Shown one piece after another: positions 25,588 through 34,974 of a stretch of 64,000 nucleotides of DNA. Position 1 is the stretch's first letter. Each line of letters starts with the position of its first letter. Made by a program: the position numbers and the translations under genes. Below the pieces are notes generated by a model. It did not search any database, had not been told where the DNA came from, and saw nothing but the letters and a program-made list of their open reading frames with translations. This DNA comes from Paenibacillus oralis (lineage in GTDB: Bacteria > Bacillota > Bacilli > Paenibacillales > Paenibacillaceae): contig NZ_RRCN01000001.1 of assembly GCF_003863965.1 (NCBI RefSeq), positions 1,435,406 to 1,499,405 on the forward strand. Direction: 5' to 3'.

Positions 25588-25806
25588 TTAAATTAATCCT
25601 TGCTTCCGGAACGTGGTCTGGCAGCCGCACCTCGCGCAGAAGGCCGCGTCCGAATCGTTCACATGAGAGCAGCCTTTATCGATCCGTCCCCCCTCGTCCG
25701 AGCAGCGGTTGATCAAGGGCGCCCCGCATCTTTTGCAATATTTGTCCTTGCCGCTGGCTTCATAGAGACAACGCACGCACGTTCGAGTTTCATCTTCCTT
25801 GGCCAT
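25588..25806 (-). CDS. Small double zinc-ribbon protein
   Basis: 72 residues with paired cysteines typical of zinc ribbons: CVRC...CKRC in the first half and C...C, then CARCGC in the second. No signal or membrane segment. Function unknown. Its ribosome site GGAGG lies 5 bases before the ATG. Position between an Hsp20-like and a GerP-like gene suggests a spore protein, by context only. Confidence 0.7.
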   Translation of the reverse strand: MAKEDETRTCVRCLYEASGKDKYCKRCGAPLINRCSDEGGRIDKGCSHVNDSDAAFCARCGCQTTFRKQGLI

Positions 25807-25817
25807 ACGAACCTCCG

Positions 25818-26279
25818 TTATATGTCCTTGATAGGGGCGTCGACAACATCGCCGTCAAATACATACGATTTGCCGTTTCGGGTAATGTTGATTCCTTTGG
25901 AACCGCCTACCCCCGCATTGTTTTTGCTGTGCGAGCTCCAGCCTGTCTGCTCGATTTCCCCCACCGCCAAGGCGGCATTCGTGGCCATGCCGTTGACGTT
26001 AATGTCCGCCAGGGAGATGCCGGTCCCGGCATGCGTTCCTTCAGCCGGACTGCCCGCATGATGAATCAAAAACTGATCGGCATCGTCGATCAGCGTATCG
26101 ATCACGTCATTGTCGATGACAATGCCAACGCAGTGGGAAAGCTCCGCACCAGACAAGCTGCCGAATCCGGCATTCGACTTGCTGTGGGAGCTCCAGCCGT
26201 CCGCATGAATGACCGTGCCTATAAATACGCCGGAGTTGGATTCTATGGAGTTCACCGACAATTTATCCAATGAAATCAC
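25818..26279 (-). CDS. Spore germination GerPA/PF-like protein, two tandem units
   Basis: 153 residues holding two halves with the same core: SNSGVFIGTVIHADGWSSHSKSNAGFG (about 13-39) and TNAALAVGEIEQTGWSSHSKNNAGVG (about 100-125), each pointing to a G-W-S-S-H-S-K-x-N-x-G motif followed by a valine-rich strand that ends VIDTLIDD or VVDAPIKD. Single-unit versions are GerPA/GerPF-type spore proteins, needed for nutrients to pass the coat. The GTG at 26279 has only a weak site; a start about 33 bases upstream next to GGGGGG is possible. The duplication is unusual for a GerP protein. Confidence 0.7.
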   Translation of the reverse strand: MISLDKLSVNSIESNSGVFIGTVIHADGWSSHSKSNAGFGSLSGAELSHCVGIVIDNDVIDTLIDDADQFLIHHAGSPAEGTHAGTGISLADINVNGMATNAALAVGEIEQTGWSSHSKNNAGVGGSKGINITRNGKSYVFDGDVVDAPIKDI

Positions 26280-26351
26280 TGTTCCCAGCGGCGTTATTTT
26301 CAGAGAAATCCCCCCATTCCTTCAACTTTAAATACGTGTTTGAACAACCTC

Positions 26352-26600
26352 TCAAATGGATTGATTTTGGGCAGTGGGTCCCAGGATATCATTGTCGACA
26401 ATCGGCGCGTCCACGACATCGGGATCCACAATCGTACTGACGAACAAAATGGTGTTGTTTATGCCAAACTGAATCCCCTGTCCGATATTTATCTTGGCGT
26501 GAGCCGACCATGTATTTTGCAAGACCTCACCGACGGATATCGAGCTGTTGGTTTTCTGGCCCGCCACGTTGATCGCATTGAAGACAATGGAAACGGCCAC
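26352..26600 (-). CDS. Spore germination GerPA/PF-like protein
   Basis: 82 residues, GTG start with AAAGGAG upstream. AINVAGQKTNSSISVGEVLQNTW fits the opening of GerPA/GerPF (PF10676-type) proteins: a VNV strand, a short S-x-S-x-x-x-G segment and then a hydrophobic INNTILFVSTIVDPDVVDAPIVDND end. It is expected in the spore, where GerP proteins let germinants reach the inner membrane. First gene of the minus-strand run, divergent from the hsp20 gene at 26782. Confidence 0.75.
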   Translation of the reverse strand: MAVSIVFNAINVAGQKTNSSISVGEVLQNTWSAHAKINIGQGIQFGINNTILFVSTIVDPDVVDAPIVDNDILGPTAQNQSI

Positions 26601-26781
26601 TCTAAATCACTCCTTTATTCATCCTATGCAGCCATAAAATGTCCCGATTCCCGGGATGAGCTATGGGCTCGGTTCCGCGCCATCTCCGCCCAGCCTCAAC
26701 TCATAAAGTGGCCTTGGGAATAATAAGCTTTTAATAAGCTTCATCACCTGAAAGTTGTTGCTCAAAAAAGGGGGAATGGCC

Positions 26782-27231
26782 ATGGAGGTTGACCCTTCGA
26801 AGCGGATGCTGCGCAAATTACGCTCGCATATGCACGAAACGGTCGGTGAGACGTTCTGGGAGGATATGTCCGGCTTGATTCCGCCGCTGTTCCCCCGGAT
26901 GGATATGTATCGTCAAGACGGTCAATTGATCGCCGTCATCGAGCTTCCCGGTGCCGCCTCACCTGACCGGATCAAAATATCGACAAACGGAAAAACCTTG
27001 AAAGTTACCGGCGTCATTCCGTACGACTACCCCGTTCATGAAGATCAGCTATTACGATCGGAACGTTCCCTCGGCGGCTTCAACCGGACGGTCTCCCTGC
27101 CGGTCGAGGTCGAGCCGGGCAACGCGGAGGCCGTGTTTGAATTCGGACTTCTGACTGCCACATTTCGATGCAAGCCGGACACTCCCGAACAGGACGTTCC
27201 TATTTTGCCTAAAAAGGAGGAACAAGCGTAA
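26782..27231 (+). CDS. Hsp20/alpha-crystallin family protein
   Basis: 149 residues from the ATG at 26782, with AAGGGGG 7 bases upstream. An alpha-crystallin domain is clear: MDMYRQDGQLIAVIELPGAASPDRIKIS, then LKVTGVIPYDYPVHEDQLLRSERSLGGFNRTVSLPVEV and FEFGLLTATF are the regions; the core L-R-S-E-R-x-x-G-x-F-x-R-x-V-x-L-P signature is well kept. A small holdase chaperone; here probably spore-linked because it begins a plus-strand operon of GerP-like genes (27232, 27654, 27860), abutting the next gene with no gap. Confidence 0.85.
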   Translation: MEVDPSKRMLRKLRSHMHETVGETFWEDMSGLIPPLFPRMDMYRQDGQLIAVIELPGAASPDRIKISTNGKTLKVTGVIPYDYPVHEDQLLRSERSLGGFNRTVSLPVEVEPGNAEAVFEFGLLTATFRCKPDTPEQDVPILPKKEEQA

Positions 27232-27642
27232 ATGGGCTTCCTCTTCGGACGCAAGCGCACCGGCAAACCGCATCCCCCGGAAGACCTGCTGGCGCGCCTG
27301 GAGAAGATGGAGGCCCAACTGAAGGAAATGCCCCATGCAAAGACGGAATATCATATCCGGATCGATCAGGTCCACGTCCATCATCCGGCGCTGGATCAGC
27401 TAACGTTTAAATTGGATAGCCTGGATATCGACGAACTCAGCGGTTCCCTGAATCTGGGGAACAATTTTGGGACCGGGGTCCCTCAGCACAAAAAGACGGG
27501 CGAGAAGAAACCGGATGAGGTCAAAAGCGCAGGCCAGCCGCAGGGAACGGAGGCAAGAACGGAGGCAAAGGGGGCAAATTCGCGGCAAAGTCCCGATTCC
27601 GGGTTTCAACAGACGCCCAGGGGGTTTTCATTTAGAAAATAA
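27232..27642 (+). CDS. GerPC-like spore protein
   Basis: 136 residues. A short basic start, a coiled-coil-like helix (EDLLARLEKMEAQLKEM) and then HIRIDQVHVHHPALDQLTFKLDSLDIDELSGSLNLGNNF in outline; the core FKLDSLDIDELSGSLNLG parallels the FDQLKVERLEGTLNIG core of Bacillus GerPC. The C-terminal 60 residues are low complexity, rich in Lys, Gln, Thr and Gly. GerPC is one of six proteins that help germinants cross the coat. ATG directly follows the stop of the hsp20 gene. Confidence 0.68.
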   Translation: MGFLFGRKRTGKPHPPEDLLARLEKMEAQLKEMPHAKTEYHIRIDQVHVHHPALDQLTFKLDSLDIDELSGSLNLGNNFGTGVPQHKKTGEKKPDEVKSAGQPQGTEARTEAKGANSRQSPDSGFQQTPRGFSFRK

Positions 27643-27653
27643 GGAGGTTTATG

Positions 27654-27857
27654 ATGAAGCTGCATATTGTCGGAGAGATTCAGGTGGACCGGATTCAACG
27701 TTCTTCGGGCGTTTTTGCCGGAGATAACCGGCAGTCGGGATGGAGTTCATCGGCGGTCGACAATCAGGCGGCAGCGGCCTCGCAAGGCCGGGGCAACCGC
27801 TTCCAGGGGCTTCACTCGGTGCTGATCGGCCAGCATGTTCCCGGGAAGAAGGTGTAA
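27654..27857 (+). CDS. Small GerPD-like spore protein
   Basis: 67 residues from the second of two ATGs, 6 bases after GGAGG. KLHIVGEIQVDRIQRSSGVFAGDN then QSGWSSSAVDNQAAA: the S-S-G-V-F-x-G-D pattern is shared with GerPD and with the two-unit protein at 25818. Ends with a VLIGQHVP strand. Probably part of the same coat-permeability group; assignment to GerPD rather than another GerP member is tentative. Confidence 0.6.
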   Translation: MKLHIVGEIQVDRIQRSSGVFAGDNRQSGWSSSAVDNQAAAASQGRGNRFQGLHSVLIGQHVPGKKV

Positions 27858-27859
27858 GC

Positions 27860-28117
27860 ATGGAACTGGTGCTTGCCCCTAATTTCGTCATCGGCCACAT
27901 CCGGGTGGGAACCGTCGAAGGCTCCTCCTGCATCAATATCGGCAACAACCTGCCGAGCGGATTTACAAGCCACAAGAAACAAAACCAGGGACTTTCCGTC
28001 TCCGGAGACTATAATGAATTAAAGGACATCGAATCGCTGCTGGACAATGCGGGCAGCGCCGAGCTGCTGGGGAGCGTATTTGATGAGGACACGGCGGCGC
28101 GGGTTTACGCGAAATGA
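27860..28117 (+). CDS. GerPF/GerPA-like spore protein
   Basis: 85 residues starting 2 bases after the previous stop, with AAGGTG upstream. FVIGHIRVGTVEGSSCINIGNNLPSGFTSHKKQNQGLS in outline: the SSCINIGNN and GFTSHKKxNQG cores match GerPF-type proteins and echo the SHSKxNxG motif of 25818. The C-terminal half is an acidic helix. Last gene of the operon, followed within 2 bases by a strong terminator. Confidence 0.68.
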   Translation: MELVLAPNFVIGHIRVGTVEGSSCINIGNNLPSGFTSHKKQNQGLSVSGDYNELKDIESLLDNAGSAELLGSVFDEDTAARVYAK

Positions 28118-28118
28118 C

Positions 28119-28157
28119 AAAAGAGCCGATTTCGTTTTTGCGAAATCGGCTCTTTTT
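28119..28157. terminator. Strong bidirectional terminator
   Basis: AAAAGAGCCGATTTCG / CGAAATCGGCTCTTTTT, 16 pairs, between the GerP-like operon and the convergent YjcZ-type gene. Confidence 0.93.
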
Positions 28158-28169
28158 AGCGGATTGGCA

Positions 28170-28289
28170 TTAGATCCAAGTGCGGAGGACGATAACCAGG
28201 AGGATAAACAGAACGAGAATCACGCCCGTGGATGTAAAAAATCCGTGACCTGCACCAACTCCACCGAAAGCTGCATTAGGGAAACCCAT
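28170..28289 (-). CDS. YjcZ-family small sporulation protein (39 residues)
   Basis: A tiny gene with a perfect AAAGGAGGTGA site. The product has a Gly/Phe/Ala-rich start (GFPNAAFGGVGAGHGFF) and one membrane helix (GVILVLFILLVIVLRTWI). The G-x-x-F-x-L-I-V-V-L-F-I-L-L-V-I-V pattern fits YjcZ/SscA-type sporulation proteins, which affect spore coat assembly or germination. Neighbours on both sides are spore-type genes. Confidence 0.85.
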   Translation of the reverse strand: MGFPNAAFGGVGAGHGFFTSTGVILVLFILLVIVLRTWI

Positions 28290-28329
28290 GTAATTATTCA
28301 CCTCCTTTAAAGAATAAACGGCTTAGGCC

Positions 28330-28707
28330 TCAGATAAAGAGGAACGGCAACAAGAACAAGAGCGAGATGGCCGCCCAGGGGAACCAAAATCCGCCGAAGC
28401 CGCCGAATCGTCCAAAGGGTCCGAACCCGAACGGGCCAAAGGCCTTCGTTTTAGCCTTAGCTTTTATATGGCGAAATTGCTTTTTGGCTTTTTTGGACCG
28501 ATTGGAAAGAACGGAAGCGCCACCTGGCAACGGCCCGTCAAATTGAATCCCGTCCGGGCCGACGGAGCTGATCGTTCCGACAAAACAGTTTCCGTCCCGG
28601 AGGACCGCACAGACCTGCTTTCCGATATATGGTCTGCAGCCGTCCTGGGTAATGGGATAGATTTGCTGCAATACATTCTGCCTCCCTTCTCGGTACTCTC
28701 GGTTCAT
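28330..28707 (-). CDS. Hypothetical protein with Sm-like core and FG-rich hydrophobic tail
   Basis: About 125 residues; not firmly recognised. The middle reads GKQVCAVLRDGNCFVGTISSVGPDGIQFDGP, an Sm/LSm-like small beta-barrel pattern. It is followed by a basic linker (KKAKKQFRHIKAKAKTK), a Phe/Gly repeat (GPFGFGPFGRFGGFGGFW) and a final membrane helix. The YjcZ-type gene lies just downstream, so it may be a spore coat or membrane protein. The ATG at 28707 is chosen over 28728 by spacing to GGGGGAAAG. Confidence 0.55.
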   Translation of the reverse strand: MNREYREGRQNVLQQIYPITQDGCRPYIGKQVCAVLRDGNCFVGTISSVGPDGIQFDGPLPGGASVLSNRSKKAKKQFRHIKAKAKTKAFGPFGFGPFGRFGGFGGFWFPWAAISLLFLLPFLFI

Positions 28708-28826
28708 CCTATGCTTTCCCCCACCCATGGGATTGGGTCATCCGTCCATATACGGATAACTAATCAGCGGATGCCTATAATTTTTGATGGCCCGGGGCAT
28801 ATGCTACCCTAGAAAGGGCTGATGAC

Positions 28827-29549
28827 ATGAATTATCATGAGATGATCGCGGCGATTGGTGAAGGAGCGGCTCATCCGGGAGGATATCAAGGGACACTCGC
28901 CTTTCTTGACGAAGTCGACGTCCCCCCGGGACTGCGCGTATTGGAGGTTGGGTGCGGTACCGGCAGAACGGCCTGCTTGCTGGCCCAAAAAGGGGCTAAG
29001 GTTACGGCTATGGACCTGAGCTCCACCATGGTAGGCAAAGCCCAAAAACGAGCCGAGATGCAGGAGGTTGACATCGATGTCATCCAAGGGGATGTTTGCT
29101 CCATTCCGTTTGAATCGGACAGCTTCGATGTCGTGTTTGCGGAGTCGGTTACGATTTTTACGGATCCCGCGGAAGCATTTCGGGAGTATCATCGCGTATT
29201 GCGGACCGGAGGGCGGTTATGGGACCGGGAGCTTTATCAGGCGAAACCTCACCCCGGGCTGTACCCGGAAATGTTCAAGCTGTACGGCAATCCCCAGCTT
29301 CCGGAGCTGCATGCATGGCTGGAGCTGATGCGTGCGGCCGGATTCCGGAATGTTAACCCGTGGGAACCCGGGGCTGCGTCCCTGATTCCTGCGGATTCGG
29401 ACGGGGAATACATCTGCGACCCGTACCAGTTTTTTGATCTCGAAACGCTGCAGGACCCGGACGCACTCGGTTTCTTTGCGCAAAATCATGCTTTTTTGAT
29501 GGATTTCCATGAACATCTTTCGTTTGGCGTTTTTATGGGAGAAAAATAA
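28827..29549 (+). CDS. SAM-dependent methyltransferase (class I)
   Basis: 240 residues with the SAM-binding motif I LEVGCGTGRTACLLAQKG, acidic motif II VTAMDLSS, motif III region IQGDVCSIPFESDSFDVVFAES, all standard for Methyltransf_11/25 enzymes. Small-molecule methylation is likely; the substrate is not predicted. Its own ribosome site precedes the ATG, and it is not clearly in an operon. Divergent from the Sm-like hypothetical gene. Confidence 0.88.
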   Translation: MNYHEMIAAIGEGAAHPGGYQGTLAFLDEVDVPPGLRVLEVGCGTGRTACLLAQKGAKVTAMDLSSTMVGKAQKRAEMQEVDIDVIQGDVCSIPFESDSFDVVFAESVTIFTDPAEAFREYHRVLRTGGRLWDRELYQAKPHPGLYPEMFKLYGNPQLPELHAWLELMRAAGFRNVNPWEPGAASLIPADSDGEYICDPYQFFDLETLQDPDALGFFAQNHAFLMDFHEHLSFGVFMGEK

Positions 29550-29609
29550 TTTCAATTGGCGCGGAAAAGGGACCGGAGCTGATCCGATCCCTTATTTTGT
29601 CCGATTTCA

Positions 29610-31085
<1,476 letters not shown>

Positions 31086-31203
31086 AAGTGTCTCCCTGCT
31101 CTAAACGATGGTTTGATTTATTATACACAATTTTAGGCCCACGCCATTCGTCCGTCCCCAAGGGTATTCAGACCGTTGTCCCCCACGGTGTGGATATGCC
31201 GTT

Positions 31204-31230
31204 ACCGTTATATGCCTCGTACATATTGTA
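31204..31230 (+). promoter_or_regulatory. Sigma-K-like promoter of the glycosyltransferase pair
   Basis: AC at 31204, 16 bases, then CATATTGTA at 31222, matching the mother-cell sigma-K form AC-N16/17-CATAnnnTA. It lies about 50 bases upstream of the first glycosyltransferase start. Suggests late, mother-cell expression. Confidence 0.55.
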
Positions 31231-31282
31231 AGAGTGAGATATGGACTTGATGAATCAAATTACGGATAAGGGGAGTGATGAA

Positions 31283-31993
31283 ATGGAGCAAGGAGTTTCC
31301 ATTATCACCTGCACAAACCGTCGAAGCTATATCAACAACCTGTTCAACAACTTTACCCGGCAGCGCCATCCCGAAAAAGAGCTGATCATCGTCGTAAATA
31401 ACGATAAAATTCCGCTTGAACCTTATTTAAACATGGCAAAGCGATATCAAAACGTTTACGTCTACCGCTTGCCGGGGCATTTCTCGCTCGGCGCTTGTTT
31501 AAATTACGCCGTCAAGAAAACAAAACACCGCTACATTGCCAAGTTCGACGATGACGACTACTATGCTCCTTATTATTTGACCTCCAGTTTGCTGGTCTTT
31601 CGAAGAACCGGTGCCCACGTCATCGGAAAGCGGGCGCATTATATGTATTTACGCGGATCGAAGACGCTGATCCTTCGTTTTCCGCGGGATGAAAACCGGC
31701 CCGTCACCAAAATTCCGGGCGCTACCCTTGTTTTCAAGCGGGAGGTATTAAGCCGGGTACAGTTCCCCAATCAAAACGTGGGGGAAGATGATCTTTTTTG
31801 CCTGCGCTGCAAACGGCGAGGATACAAAGTTTATTCCGGAGAGAAAACGAATTTTGTGGCGATCCGCCGCAAAAACTCGTCCAACCATACGTGGATCATC
31901 AGCGATAAAAAGCTGATCGCTCATCATAAAAAGATCCCGAACGTGAAGAATTACAAAAAATTTGTACAAAGCAAACCGAAGGGAGTCCGGTAA
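31283..31993 (+). CDS. Family-2-like glycosyltransferase, spore-associated by context (paralogue 1)
   Basis: 236 residues from the ATG at 31283, with AGGGGAG 7 bases upstream. GT-A fold: VSIITCTNRRSYINNLFNNF at the N terminus, a nucleotide-sugar region ELIIVVNND, and the metal-binding acidic run AKFDDDDYYAP (DxD motif). The C-terminal NHTWIISDKK is shared with the next gene. Basic overall, with no membrane segment. The sigma-K-like promoter suggests glycosylation of a spore surface component; this is inference. Its stop overlaps the start of the second copy by one base. Confidence 0.78.
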   Translation: MEQGVSIITCTNRRSYINNLFNNFTRQRHPEKELIIVVNNDKIPLEPYLNMAKRYQNVYVYRLPGHFSLGACLNYAVKKTKHRYIAKFDDDDYYAPYYLTSSLLVFRRTGAHVIGKRAHYMYLRGSKTLILRFPRDENRPVTKIPGATLVFKREVLSRVQFPNQNVGEDDLFCLRCKRRGYKVYSGEKTNFVAIRRKNSSNHTWIISDKKLIAHHKKIPNVKNYKKFVQSKPKGVR

Positions 31994-32691
31994 TGTCAGA
32001 GGCGGTTTCCATCATTACTTGCACCAAACGGCGGCGCTTCATGAACGCATTATTCCGTAACTACAACAGGCAAAATTATAAGCGCAAAGAGCTTATCGTG
32101 ATTTTAAATCATAAAAACCTCAAGCTGCACGAGTATATTCGAGCGGCAAAACCATTTCAGAACGTAAAAATATACAGCTTGCCGGATAACGTCCCACTGG
32201 GTCAATGCCTGAATTATGGCGTTAAACGCGCCAAACACTCACTTATCGCAAAATTTGATGACGACGATTATTACGCTCCCAATTATCTACCCGAAAGCAT
32301 ACAAGCCATGCAAAAGACAAACGCGGATATTGTAGGGAAACGAGCCCACTATATGCAATTGATCGGCAATAAGCAACTGCTGCTGCGTTATCCTGGCCAG
32401 GCCAAAAAATACGTTCCTCTTGTTCAAGGCGCCACTCTTCTCGTGAAACGGCAGGTGTTTAACAAGGTTAGTTTCCCGGCCCGAAACCGGAGGGAATGCG
32501 TAAAATTTTGCGCCGCTTGCCGGGCAAAAGGCTTTAAAATCTACGCGGGAAGCCCCTCTAACTTCATGGCCGTACGCAGAAGCAACTCCCAAGATCATAC
32601 CTGGATCGTAAGCGATAAATCCCTCTTAACCAAAAATGTTAAATTGCTGAAAGTGAAAAACATGCGGAAATTTGTAAGCCAGCCGGTGTGA
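31993..32691 (+). CDS. Family-2-like glycosyltransferase (paralogue 2)
   Basis: 232 residues, clearly a duplicate of the preceding gene: VSIITCTKRRRFMNALFRNYNRQ, LPDNVPLGQCLNYGVKRAKHS, AKFDDDDYYAPNYL and DHTWIVSDKS line up throughout. The acidic DxD site is intact. One difference is the loss of the GEDDLF segment of copy 1 (here NRRECVKFC), which includes an acidic pair expected near the catalytic base in family 2 enzymes, so this copy may be inactive or have a different role. A terminator follows about 87 bases later. Confidence 0.78.
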   Translation: MSEAVSIITCTKRRRFMNALFRNYNRQNYKRKELIVILNHKNLKLHEYIRAAKPFQNVKIYSLPDNVPLGQCLNYGVKRAKHSLIAKFDDDDYYAPNYLPESIQAMQKTNADIVGKRAHYMQLIGNKQLLLRYPGQAKKYVPLVQGATLLVKRQVFNKVSFPARNRRECVKFCAACRAKGFKIYAGSPSNFMAVRRSNSQDHTWIVSDKSLLTKNVKLLKVKNMRKFVSQPV

Positions 32692-32777
32692 TCCCGCTGA
32701 ACAACTTTTCCCCGCGATTATAGAATTGTTCAGCTTCACTGATTTTTATCGTTGCCAACCCCATGTCTAAATTAAAC

Positions 32778-32805
32778 AAAAGCCCTCTTGAGTCAGAGGG
32801 CTTTT
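32778..32805. terminator. Bidirectional terminator
   Basis: AAAAGCCCTC / GAGGGCTTTT stem between the glycosyltransferase pair and the convergent beta-helix gene. Confidence 0.9.
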
Positions 32806-32839
32806 GCGGCAATCCGATAGAATTGTGCTAAAATAAAGT

Positions 32840-34372
32840 TTACTCGTCGGCGCCGATATTCACGGCGCTGCCTTTTACGCGGGGCTCCCCGTCAATATCC
32901 TCGGTTCCGATGATGGCGGTGTCCGTGTTCCCGGCATCGATCGCCGGAGACGATGACTGCAGGTGGAAGTCGCCGTTCGCGGCGTTCACGAATTTAGGAT
33001 CGGCAAACAGCGAATGCGCATCATTGCCGGTTCCCTTTTGGTACGAGGAGAATCCCGTATATTCTTTATTTTTCCAGGTCCAGGTGGCATCCGAGCTGCC
33101 GCCCGGAGCAAAATACAAATTGTAATCCACCACGTTGCCGGAGTTTTTGGTATATTCATTGTAGAACAAAACATCCGTGGAGTTGGCCACGAAAATATTG
33201 TTTTTGATCACGTTGTTTTGCGTATCGTACTGCACAAGAAGCTGGCCGTTATAATCGTTCAAAGTATCGTTTTTGTACACCGTATTGTTCACGATCTTGC
33301 AGTTTACCGTCGAGCCGCGCTCATCATCGTAACCGCCCATGGCGATGCCGGTCAGCCGGTTGTTATAGATCACGTTGCTGCGCACTGTAATATTGCTGGT
33401 GGATTTGCCGGCATGTTCGGAGGCGATTTCGAGGCCGATGTCGTTGCTGTAGCTGTAGTTCTGCTCGATAATGCTGTCCTTGCCGCCATCCACATAAATG
33501 CCGCCCGCCGAGTTGTCGTCTTTCCCGTAAGACGGGTTATTTTTGACGGAATTGTTGTACACCCGGTTGCCTTTCACGAGCCCGTTTCGCGCCTGATCGT
33601 AAGCGGTCTTCGGGGCGGTTCCTTCAAAGCCGATCAGATCGATCCCGATGTTGTCATTATCGTGAACGAGGTTGCCGGTCACCGCAAAACCGTCTACGTT
33701 GCCGTTTAGAACAAGCGCTTCGCTGGAGCCCAGCACGAGATTGTACAGCTCATTGCCGCTGATCGTAAGATCGTGAATCGAATCGGGAGCTTTTGTGCCA
33801 TAAACCGCAATGCCGTGGGCGTCCCGGCCCAGCCGGTCGCTGCCGCTCGGGGTAGCCGTGTTTTTGATGTCATGGACTTTGTTGTTGGACAGATTGATGA
33901 AGCCGCCCGCGCCATGGATATAAATGCCTACAGGCACCGCGTTCTTGGATGCCGTGGTAAACCCGCGGACTTCAAACCCCTGAACGGTAACATAATCGAC
34001 ATTCTCCAGCTCGATCAGCCCTTCGCTCCCGCTGACCGAAAGTCCGGTGCCGTCAATGATGGGGGTCTCGTTGCCATAGTTGGTGAACACAATGGGACCC
34101 TGGGAAGCGGAGCCGGAACGGGTGATCTTCAGCTTCTGATTGTACACGCCGCCCCGGACGTAAACCGTGCTGCCCGCAGGGGCCACGTCGGCCGCGTGCT
34201 GCAGCGTCTTCCACGGCGCGCCGCTCGTTCCCGCGTTGGAGTCACTGCCGCTCGTCGCCACATAATATTCCGTACCGGCTGCGGAGGCAGCGGGGGGCTG
34301 CATATTTCCGGCAACCAAACCAAGACCTAAAACCACACCCAAACTCGCCAGTAATATTTTACTAAGTTTCAT
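32840..34372 (-). CDS. Secreted right-handed beta-helix protein (pectate-lyase-like)
   Basis: 510 residues with a signal peptide (ILLASLGVVLGLGLVAG...ASA). The opening EYYVATSGSDSNAGTSGAPWKTLQHAADVA and VYVRGGVYN are typical of DUF1565/parallel beta-helix enzymes. Many N-x-V/I-x-x-N ladder repeats follow (NKVHDI, NLVHDNDNIGIDLIG, NRVYNNS, NVIYNN, NTVYKN, NIFVAN). The end DIDGEPRVKGSAVNIGADE is the usual C terminus. Probably an extracellular polysaccharide lyase (PL9-like); catalytic residues were not assigned. Confidence 0.82.
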   Translation of the reverse strand: MKLSKILLASLGVVLGLGLVAGNMQPPAASAAGTEYYVATSGSDSNAGTSGAPWKTLQHAADVAPAGSTVYVRGGVYNQKLKITRSGSASQGPIVFTNYGNETPIIDGTGLSVSGSEGLIELENVDYVTVQGFEVRGFTTASKNAVPVGIYIHGAGGFINLSNNKVHDIKNTATPSGSDRLGRDAHGIAVYGTKAPDSIHDLTISGNELYNLVLGSSEALVLNGNVDGFAVTGNLVHDNDNIGIDLIGFEGTAPKTAYDQARNGLVKGNRVYNNSVKNNPSYGKDDNSAGGIYVDGGKDSIIEQNYSYSNDIGLEIASEHAGKSTSNITVRSNVIYNNRLTGIAMGGYDDERGSTVNCKIVNNTVYKNDTLNDYNGQLLVQYDTQNNVIKNNIFVANSTDVLFYNEYTKNSGNVVDYNLYFAPGGSSDATWTWKNKEYTGFSSYQKGTGNDAHSLFADPKFVNAANGDFHLQSSSPAIDAGNTDTAIIGTEDIDGEPRVKGSAVNIGADE

Positions 34373-34419
34373 TATAATTCCTCATCCCCCTTTGTTTGGT
34401 ATAGTCATTGTACCATAAA

Positions 34420-34700
34420 TTACCGAGCCTGTCCTGCTTGCAAACGGAGGACGGCCTCCACGGTCGGCAGGCTCCCGGTGCCGCCAATACCAAACGTCGA
34501 CAGCGCCCCGCACACGTTGGCGAATCGCAGCAGCTCCTCGCCGCGGCGGCCGAGCAGATAGCCGTAAATGATCCCCGCGTTAAAACAATCGCCCGCTCCC
34601 GTCGTATCCACCGGAGTCACTGCGTAAGGCCCGGCCGAGATCACGCTTCCGTCAGGCTGGCGCAGCGACGCGCCTCTGGAGCCCTGCTTGATATCAAAGA
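34420..34700 (-). pseudogene. PfkB-family sugar kinase, C-terminal fragment only
   Basis: From about 34700 down to the stop the frame reads DIKQGSRGASLRQPDGSV, then VTPVDTTGAGDCFNAGIIYGYLLG, which holds the DTTGAGD signature and catalytic Asp of PfkB (ribokinase-type) kinases, and a normal C terminus. The N-terminal two thirds are missing: upstream of the junction the DNA codes on the other strand for the end of a SIS-domain protein. The fragment cannot be a working kinase. Confidence 0.8.
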
Positions 34701-34914
34701 GCGCGAAGCCACTGTGATCGCGTTTGCGGATCGGGCGAAGGCGGTGCCGCATGATATCGTCGACCTCGCGATCACGACGGAGCGGCCGCTGGACGCGGCG
34801 GTGCGGGGCATTCCGTTCATCTTTATCCCGCAAATCGCCGCTCTGGCCAACGCCGAACGCCACGGCATCAACCCGGATCAGCCCAACGGGCTGGTGGCCT
34901 GGGTTAAGCTGTAA
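34699..34914 (+). pseudogene. SIS-domain protein, C-terminal fragment only
   Basis: The plus frame from about 34699 reads EREATVIAFADRAKAVPHDIVDLAI, then ERPLDAAVRGIPFIFIPQIAALANAERHGINPDQP in outline and stops at 34914, as at the end of sugar-phosphate isomerase (SIS) proteins such as AgaS/FrlB-type enzymes. There is no N-terminal part; it meets the PfkB fragment head to head at about 34700. A terminator follows at 34951. Confidence 0.75.
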
Positions 34915-34950
34915 GCGGAAGCGGCACCGCATGCCGTATGGTATGGGCCG

Positions 34951-34974
34951 GGACCGAGTGGTTCCGGTCCTTTT
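34951..34974 (+). terminator. Terminator after the SIS fragment
   Basis: GGACCG / CGGTCC with a short loop and TTTT, on the plus strand. Confidence 0.6.

Noticed and set aside
34408..34914. Single 168-residue plus-strand gene across the kinase/SIS joint
   Set aside because: Only the part after about 34699 has protein-like text of a known family; the first half is the reverse of the PfkB fragment.
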